From an uncultured Oxalobacteraceae bacterium (GTDB taxonomy: Bacteria; Pseudomonadota; Gammaproteobacteria; Burkholderiales; Burkholderiaceae), in NCBI GenBank assembly GCA_946479255.1, contig CAMLFK010000128.1:1-13345 (forward strand): a stretch of DNA of 13,345 nucleotides. The letters are read 5' to 3'. A program made the position numbers and the translations under genes. Position 1 is the first letter of the stretch. Each line of letters starts with the position of its first letter. The notes under the pieces are model-generated. The model was not told the DNA's origin, searched no databases, and saw only the letters and a program-made list of their open reading frames with translations. Below are positions 9,554 through 13,345 of this stretch, in pieces.

Positions 9554-9820
9554 CTATGCCACCAAGGCGGCGTGAAAGATATGGCGGCGCACGGCCGCCT
9601 CGTCAAGGTGGTAATGACACAATTCATCCGCCACGCCGGCGCCGAACAGCACCGGCACCAGCTCGTCGAAGCGTGCCACCAGGGCGGGGTCGGCATCGAC
9701 GTCGAGGATGGCCACCTCAAAACGCAGCTGCTCCGTTTGCAGGGCCAGCAGCGCTTCGAGCATGTCTTCACAGAGGTGGCAATACGAGCGCGAGTAAAGC
9801 GTAAAGTGCAGGGTTTGCAT
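9554..9820 (-). CDS. Glutaredoxin-family (thioredoxin-fold) protein
   Basis: This is a small 88-residue protein with a thioredoxin-like beginning, LHFTLYSRSYCHLCEDM. It carries a Cys14-His-Leu-Cys17 CxxC active-site motif and a likely cis-proline at Pro56 in ELVPVLFG. It resembles the short glutaredoxin-like (DUF836) proteins found between mucD and lepA in betaproteobacteria. There is no signal peptide, so it should be cytoplasmic. Its substrate is not known. The start lies 15 bases after the mucD stop, so it is probably cotranscribed with mucD and thus indirectly under sigma-E control. The length and motif are good for the family. The name is by fold only. Confidence 0.85.
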   Translation of the reverse strand: MQTLHFTLYSRSYCHLCEDMLEALLALQTEQLRFEVAILDVDADPALVARFDELVPVLFGAGVADELCHYHLDEAAVRRHIFHAALVA

Positions 9821-9835
9821 CGGGCCTGCCTTACC

Positions 9836-11323
9836 TTAGGAACGCGGCCTGATGACCAGATACTGGGTGGTATCGTCGCGCCGCACCAGCACCGCCACGC
9901 TCTTCTTCGGGTCGAGCTTGGCGGCCAGGGCATTGAACTGGCTGGCGCTCTTCACTACGACGTTATTGAGCTGCAGGATCACGTCGCCAGGGCGCAAGCC
10001 GGCCCGCGCCGCCGCGCCTTCGCTGGCGCCCACCAGCACGCCGGCGTCCAGGTCGAGCTCGCGCTTCTGGGCTTCCGGCAGGTCCGCCACGGCCAGGCCG
10101 AGAGCGTTGGGCTTTTGTTCCGGCGCCGGTTTGCCGCCCGGGGTTTTCTTTTCCTTGTCCTTGTCGTCGTCGAGGGTGACGATATTGACCGGGATGTCGA
10201 GCTGCTTGCCCTGGCGCCACACGGTGATCATGGCGCGGCTGCCGACCGCGGCGTTGCCAACCAGGCGCGGCAAATCGCCCTGGCGCTCGATGGCCTGGCC
10301 ATTGAATTTGAGGATGATGTCGCCGACTTTGATGCCGCCCTTGTCGGCCGGCCCGCCCGGCTCCACCAGCGACACCTCGACGCCGCGCGCCGCACCCAGG
10401 CCGAGCGACTCCGCCACTTCCTTGCTGACTTCGCCGATCTGCACGCCGATGCGGCCGCGCGTGACCTTGCCGGTCTTTTTGAGCTGCTCGGCAACGCGCA
10501 TGGCTTCGTCGATCGGCACGGCGAAGGAAATGCCGTTATAGCCGCCGGACAAGGTGGCGATCTGCGAGTTGATGCCGATGACTTCGCCGCGCATATTGAT
10601 CAGCGGACCGCCCGAGTTGCCGGGGTTGACCGCGACGTCGCTCTGGATCAGCGCCAGGTAGTCGCCGGTGTCGCGCGATTTAGCCGAGATGATGCCGGCG
10701 GTGACGGTGTTGTCCAGGTTAAAAGGCGAGCCGATGGCGATGACCCATTCGCCCACGCGGATCTTGCTGGAGTCGCCCATCAACAGGCGCGGCAGCCTGG
10801 TCGCCTCGACCTTGAGCACGGCCACGTCGGTGCGCTTGTCGCTGCCCAGCACCTTGGCCTTGAATTCGCGGCGGTCGGTCAGCGTCACGTACACCTCGTC
10901 GGCGCCATCGACCACGTGGGCATTGGTCAGCACGTAGCCGTCGTCGGAAATGATGAAGCCGGAACCGACGCCGCGCTGGACCTGCTCTTCGGGCGCCTGG
11001 GGCGCGCGCCGTCCGCGCGGGGCCGGACCGGGCGACCGCGGCACCGGCTGGCCGCCAAAGAAGCGGCGCAGGAATTCCTGCATCTCTTCCTCGCCGGGGG
11101 CGCCCTGGGTGGGGCGGGCTTTTTCGGTGGTGCGGATATTGACGACGGCGGGACCGACCTTGTCGATCAGGTCGGTGAAGTCGGGCAAGCCGGTCACCAG
11201 CGGCGCATTGACGGGCGCGGCTAGCGCAACGGGGGCGGTGAAAGTGAGGCTCGCACTGGCGACGAGCATTACTGAGACGAGCTTGCTGGCGAGCTTGGGT
11301 GCTACAGGAAGGGTCAAAGTCAT
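9836..11323 (-). CDS. mucD: Periplasmic serine protease MucD/DegQ (HtrA family)
   Basis: This HtrA-type protease/chaperone degrades misfolded envelope proteins. The 495-residue protein starts with a signal peptide (basic start, hydrophobic 14–34, likely cleavage after an Ala-x-Ala near residues 34–36). The trypsin-like domain has His136 in TNAHVV, Asp166 in RTDVAVLK and Ser237 in NPGNSGGP. Two PDZ domains follow, at about 275–365 and 405–490, joined by a charged linker (DDDKDKEKK, then Gly/Pro/Lys). A Pro/Arg-rich loop lies at about 91–115. Two PDZ domains and the rpoE–rseA neighbourhood favour the MucD/DegP/DegQ type over DegS. The ATG at 11321–11323 has only a weak Shine-Dalgarno. It follows rseA after 132 bases, a space where rseB would often be expected. 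Confidence 0.93.
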   Translation of the reverse strand: MTLTLPVAPKLASKLVSVMLVASASLTFTAPVALAAPVNAPLVTGLPDFTDLIDKVGPAVVNIRTTEKARPTQGAPGEEEMQEFLRRFFGGQPVPRSPGPAPRGRRAPQAPEEQVQRGVGSGFIISDDGYVLTNAHVVDGADEVYVTLTDRREFKAKVLGSDKRTDVAVLKVEATRLPRLLMGDSSKIRVGEWVIAIGSPFNLDNTVTAGIISAKSRDTGDYLALIQSDVAVNPGNSGGPLINMRGEVIGINSQIATLSGGYNGISFAVPIDEAMRVAEQLKKTGKVTRGRIGVQIGEVSKEVAESLGLGAARGVEVSLVEPGGPADKGGIKVGDIILKFNGQAIERQGDLPRLVGNAAVGSRAMITVWRQGKQLDIPVNIVTLDDDKDKEKKTPGGKPAPEQKPNALGLAVADLPEAQKRELDLDAGVLVGASEGAAARAGLRPGDVILQLNNVVVKSASQFNALAAKLDPKKSVAVLVRRDDTTQYLVIRPRS

Positions 11324-11401
11324 GGCGCTTATGGATGGGAACTAAGGTGGGAACGATTGACGTTATGGTAAGCCAAAATCGCCACCGTGTCGCGCAAGCC
11401 A

Positions 11402-11444
11402 CGGTGCCCGGCGGTCCAGGCACCGGCCTGGGGTCCGCCGGACC
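11402..11444. repeat. Two GC-rich hairpins between rseA and mucD
   Basis: CGGTGCC (11402–11408) and GGCACCG (11419–11425) form a 7-bp stem with a 10-base loop. Next to it GGTCCG (11432–11437) and CGGACC (11439–11444) form a near-perfect palindrome around one base. Both fall just after the rseA stop on the minus strand, and no T-run follows. They occupy much of the 132-base rseA–mucD gap. They could stabilise or separate the two parts of the message, or be the remains of a deletion. No promoter for mucD is obvious here. Confidence 0.45.
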
Positions 11445-11455
11445 GAAAACCGGGG

Positions 11456-11917
11456 TCAGGAAACCGAGGCGATCGCGGGCTTGGGCGATACCACCGCCTT
11501 GCCGTCGGCCGGCAGCTCGCCGGACGCGGGAACACTTCCCTCACTGCCCTCGGCCCGCAACTCACCCTTGCCGTCGCCTTCCGCGAAGCTGAGCGGGGCG
11601 CCGCCGCCGTTCGAAGATGGCGCACGCCGTGGCGCTTGGCTGGCGCGCCGTCCCGGCGCATTATCGGCTGCGGTCCGCGAGCGCCGCAGCGGCAGCGGTT
11701 CGGCGTCCAGGCGCGCCGCCAGCCGGGCCGAGAAGCCCTCCGACAGCGGCGGCGTGGACTGGGCCCGCAGCTCGTCGCCGATGCGGAAATACGTGTCCCA
11801 GGTTTGCTGCCCGTCGGCAGACTGCAGGGCCGCGAGGGCCAGTTCGACGTCCGAGGGCGCCAGATTGCCATCGACCAGGGCCGACAGGTGCACACGGATT
11901 TTTTTATGAGTGTCCAT
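11456..11917 (-). CDS. rseA: RseA-type sigma-E anti-sigma protein lacking a membrane anchor
   Basis: Residues 1–74 match the cytoplasmic sigma-binding domain of RseA/MucA. The visible parts are LSALVDGNLAPSDVELALAA, then QQTWDTYFRIGDELR, then a Ser/Leu-rich ARLAARLDAEP helix. This domain holds sigma-E inactive. Normal RseA then has one membrane helix and a periplasmic domain cut by DegS and RseP and shielded by RseB. Here residues 75–153 are a disordered-looking Arg/Ala/Gly/Glu/Ser tail with no hydrophobic stretch. I saw no membrane segment in the two other minus-strand frames. I chose the ATG at 11915–11917, where family similarity begins. ATGs at 11929 and 11935 and a GTG at 11959 are possible. 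It lies 66 bases after rpoE. The gene name rests on domain and position. Confidence 0.82.
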   Translation of the reverse strand: MDTHKKIRVHLSALVDGNLAPSDVELALAALQSADGQQTWDTYFRIGDELRAQSTPPLSEGFSARLAARLDAEPLPLRRSRTAADNAPGRRASQAPRRAPSSNGGGAPLSFAEGDGKGELRAEGSEGSVPASGELPADGKAVVSPKPAIASVS

Positions 11918-11933
11918 CTTCAGTTCCATTACC

Positions 11934-11987
11934 ATAGGTGTGTGAATCAACGTTACCACCAGTTAAAACGATCATCGCTACACCTAT
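11934..11987. repeat. Nested inverted repeat spanning the rpoE stop and the rseA leader
   Basis: ATAGGTGT (11934–11941) and ACACCTAT (11980–11987) are a perfect 8-bp inverted repeat. Nested inside are CGTT (11951–11954) and AACG (11967–11970), placed symmetrically with 9 bases on each side. One outer arm includes the rpoE stop codon. The other ends 16 bases before the rseA ATG. In the mRNA this could form a long hairpin between the two cistrons and set the RpoE:RseA ratio. There is no T-run, so it is not an intrinsic terminator. Confidence 0.5.
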
Positions 11988-12583
11988 CGTCGCTTGTCTC
12001 CCGGCAAATCCAGCAAGGGCCGCAATTTATCGGCAATCACCTCGCGCGCCCGGAAAATCCGACTGCGCACCGTGCCGATGGGACAAGCCATGACTTCAGA
12101 TATCTCTTCGTAGCTCAAACCTTCAATCTCCCGCAGGACGATCGCCGTGCGCAATTCCAGCGGCAGCGCCTCCATCGCGGCATTGACCGTATAGGCGATC
12201 TGCTTGCTCGCCAACATAGACTCCGGGGTGTTGATGTCGCGCAGGCTGTCCGCGTCGTCAAACCCTTCAGCGCGCTCCGCATCGGCCTCCGTCGAGGTGG
12301 GAGTGCGCCTGCCCTGTGTGACGAGATAATTCTTTGCCGTGTTAATCCCGATCCGATATAACCAAGTATAAAATGCCGAGTCACCCCGAAAATGCCGGAG
12401 GGCACGGTACGCCTTAATAAAAGTCTCCTGAACAACATCTTCCGCTTCGGCCGGGTCGTGCACCAGGCGCGACACCAGGCGCATCAGGCGGCGCTGGTAC
12501 TTTCCGACTAATAGGTCGAACGCCTGCCGTTCGCCAGCCTGGACGCGTTCAACCAGCAGTTGATCACACTCGCGTTCTGTCAT
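11984..12583 (-). CDS. rpoE: RNA polymerase sigma-E factor (ECF, RpoE/AlgU type)
   Basis: This group IV (ECF) sigma factor directs transcription of envelope-stress genes. The 199-residue protein has sigma region 2 at about 22–90, including DVVQETFIKAYRAL and FRGDSAFYTWLYRIGINTAKNYL, nearly identical to E. coli RpoE as I recall it. Region 4 covers about 130–183, with the -35-binding helix-turn-helix LSYEEISEVMACPIGTVRSRIFRAREVI. I used the ATG at 12581–12583. A GTG directly before it is equally compatible with the GAGGG upstream. The gene is followed by its anti-sigma factor and the protease mucD, the usual stress operon. A sigma-E-type promoter in front suggests autoregulation. Confidence 0.97.
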   Translation of the reverse strand: MTERECDQLLVERVQAGERQAFDLLVGKYQRRLMRLVSRLVHDPAEAEDVVQETFIKAYRALRHFRGDSAFYTWLYRIGINTAKNYLVTQGRRTPTSTEADAERAEGFDDADSLRDINTPESMLASKQIAYTVNAAMEALPLELRTAIVLREIEGLSYEEISEVMACPIGTVRSRIFRAREVIADKLRPLLDLPGDKRR

Positions 12584-12630
12584 CACTGACCATGCCCTCG
12601 TGGCTGCGGCGTGGGCGCGTCCATACGTAT

Positions 12631-12657
12631 ATAGAGTTGGCCCGTTGCAATAAGTTC
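12631..12657 (-). promoter_or_regulatory. Predicted sigma-E promoter of rpoE (autoregulation)
   Basis: On the minus strand GAACTT (12657–12652), preceded by TTT, is followed after 16 bases by TCTAT (12635–12631). This resembles the sigma-E consensus GGAACTT–N15/16–TCnnA. The predicted transcript would begin near 12624, about 40 bases before the rpoE start. The -35 element overlaps the last bases of the upstream ygfX-like gene, whose stop is at 12656–12658. Confidence 0.72.
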
Positions 12658-13141
12658 AAACTATTTTGTTCTTTCCCAAAAATATTTTATTCCGGGCAGA
12701 AATGCTGCGACTCGCCACTGCCAAAGCCCGAAACTGATCTTGCGTCAGGCTGTCAGGCAAGACCAGCAGGAGCACGCCCTTTTCGCTGTCGCCTGCCGCC
12801 AGCTGCAACAGCAGCAGTTGCGGCCACAAAGTTGATCCCGGCAACAGCTGCATCGGCAGCGCCGGCGATGGCGCGCGTCCCAGCTTCTGTTTTACAGTTA
12901 GCCGAATCTCTCCGAGTCCAGATACATCAATTTGGTGCGTGGTTGGCGCGGCCGCGGCCCGGACCCAGGCGAGTGCGGCACAGGCCAGCGCCGCCGTGGC
13001 CAGCAGGCCCGGCCGCGGCAGCGGCCCGGCCCAGCCGGCCAGGATGGCAGCGCCCATGGCGGCATGCGCCGCACCGCAAGCCACCAGCGCACGCCGCAAG
13101 GTGCGCGAGGGCTGGACGAGAACGGACAGTGCAATGGACAT
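12656..13141 (-). CDS. YgfX-like small inner-membrane protein
   Basis: The protein has 161 residues. Two hydrophobic helices lie at about 17–39 and 44–61, followed by a soluble domain of about 100 residues. The domain layout and the stretch VLLLVLPDSLTQDQFRAL near 123–140 resemble the YgfX (CptA) family, in which two membrane segments precede a small beta-rich domain ending in a 'pDsl...fr.Lr' motif. In E. coli YgfX is encoded with the succinate dehydrogenase assembly factor SdhE and has been described as affecting cell shape. YgfX-like genes also occur next to rpoE in betaproteobacteria. The ATG at 13139–13141 fits the family start (MSIALSVLVQPSRTLRRAL). Another ATG at 13168 and a TTG at 13231 are possible. 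None has a good Shine-Dalgarno. Family assignment is moderately sure; function here is not known. Confidence 0.68.
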   Translation of the reverse strand: MSIALSVLVQPSRTLRRALVACGAAHAAMGAAILAGWAGPLPRPGLLATAALACAALAWVRAAAAPTTHQIDVSGLGEIRLTVKQKLGRAPSPALPMQLLPGSTLWPQLLLLQLAAGDSEKGVLLLVLPDSLTQDQFRALAVASRSISARNKIFLGKNKIV

Positions 13142-13226
13142 GAATGGGACCAGGCAGCCGGACAGCATGGGGTGGACAGCGCATGGCGTCCGCCGCCGCC
13201 GGCAGCGGACGTGGCCAAGGCTGAAG

Positions 13227-13246
13227 CGCAATGCAGCGCAATGCAG
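13227..13246. repeat. Perfect tandem duplication of a 10-base unit upstream of the ygfX-like gene
   Basis: CGCAATGCAG occurs twice in direct succession, at 13227–13236 and 13237–13246. It lies about 85 bases upstream of the chosen ygfX-like start. It may be slippage or a pair of regulator sites, and no known operator was recognised. Confidence 0.6.
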
Positions 13247-13283
13247 GCACTACGGTAAGACAGTGGGGATGGGGAATGGTTCC

Positions 13284-13319
13284 GGCGGGGCCCAAGGGCG
13301 GGACCCAAGGGCGGGACCC
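13284..13319. repeat. 13-base GC-rich tandem repeat, about 2.8 copies
   Basis: The unit CCCAAGGGCGGGA occurs at 13291–13303 and 13304–13316. A partial copy (GGCGGGG, one mismatch) sits before it and CCC after it. Each unit contains the self-complementary-like CCC-AA-GGG. It sits in the 204 bases upstream of the ygfX-like gene, where I see no other gene. The repeat may be a variable-number tract or a short intergenic repeat. Confidence 0.6.
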
Positions 13320-13345
13320 TAACGCACAACGCCGTTTCCAGGTAA

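Noticed and set aside
9416..11224. 602-codon open frame on the plus strand
   Set aside because: It is antisense to mucD and the glutaredoxin-like gene. The Ala/Gly/His/Arg-rich product looks like a complement-strand artefact.
11329..11895. 188-codon frame on the minus strand over rseA, considered as a frameshifted RseA C-terminus
   Set aside because: It is Arg/Pro/Ser-rich with no hydrophobic helix, so a simple frameshift does not restore a membrane segment.
13284..13319. CRISPR-like array
   Set aside because: The repeats are directly adjacent 13-mers with no spacers and no cas genes nearby.
13322..13345. Possible C-terminal codons of an upstream gene on the minus strand ending with TAG at 13319–13321
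   Set aside because: Only eight codons are visible, which is too little to support a gene.

Overview
The window is a gene-dense, GC-rich stretch of a Gram-negative chromosome. All supported genes lie on the minus strand, so transcription runs from high to low coordinates. The conserved order rpoE–rseA–mucD–glutaredoxin-like–lepA–lepB–DUF4845–rnc–era–recO–pdxJ–acpS–uvrC–pgsA, a DUF4845 gene between lepB and rnc, and the protein sequences all suggest a betaproteobacterium of the Burkholderiales. The family Oxalobacteraceae (Massilia/Janthinobacterium/Duganella-like) is my best guess. That placement is inference from gene order and remembered family sequences, not from a search.

Region 1 (about 13345 to 9554, read right to left) is an envelope-stress module. 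It holds a YgfX-like small membrane protein, the extracytoplasmic sigma factor RpoE (AlgU type) with a good sigma-E promoter match in front of it, an RseA-type anti-sigma protein, the periplasmic protease MucD/DegQ, and a short thioredoxin-fold protein. Two things are odd. The RseA-like protein has the sigma-binding N-terminal domain but no membrane segment and no periplasmic domain. No rseB/mucB gene lies between it and mucD.

Region 2 (9245–9553) is the only gap longer than 300 bases. It contains a bulged inverted repeat just after the glutaredoxin-like gene, a convincing intrinsic terminator (GC hairpin plus six T on the minus strand), and a weakly supported leader ORF whose stop overlaps the lepA start.

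Region 3 (9244 to 413) is a tightly packed housekeeping operon: lepA, lepB, a DUF4845 membrane protein, rnc, era, recO, pdxJ, acpS and uvrC. Junctions are 1- or 4-base overlaps or gaps of 10–26 bases, except the lepB–DUF4845 junction, which is 13 bases after start correction. The genes serve translation (LepA, Era), protein export (LepB), RNA processing (RNase III), DNA repair (RecO, UvrC), vitamin B6 synthesis (PdxJ) and acyl-carrier-protein activation (AcpS).

Region 4 (1–412) holds the 5' end of pgsA (phospholipid synthesis), which runs off the window, and a 104-base gap with a small inverted repeat. I see no mobile elements, CRISPR arrays, rRNA or tRNA genes. The large open frames on the plus strand are antisense shadows of GC-rich genes. 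The window is mostly ordinary core genome. The places worth a second look are the soluble-looking RseA, the rpoE–rseA junction and the leader of lepA.
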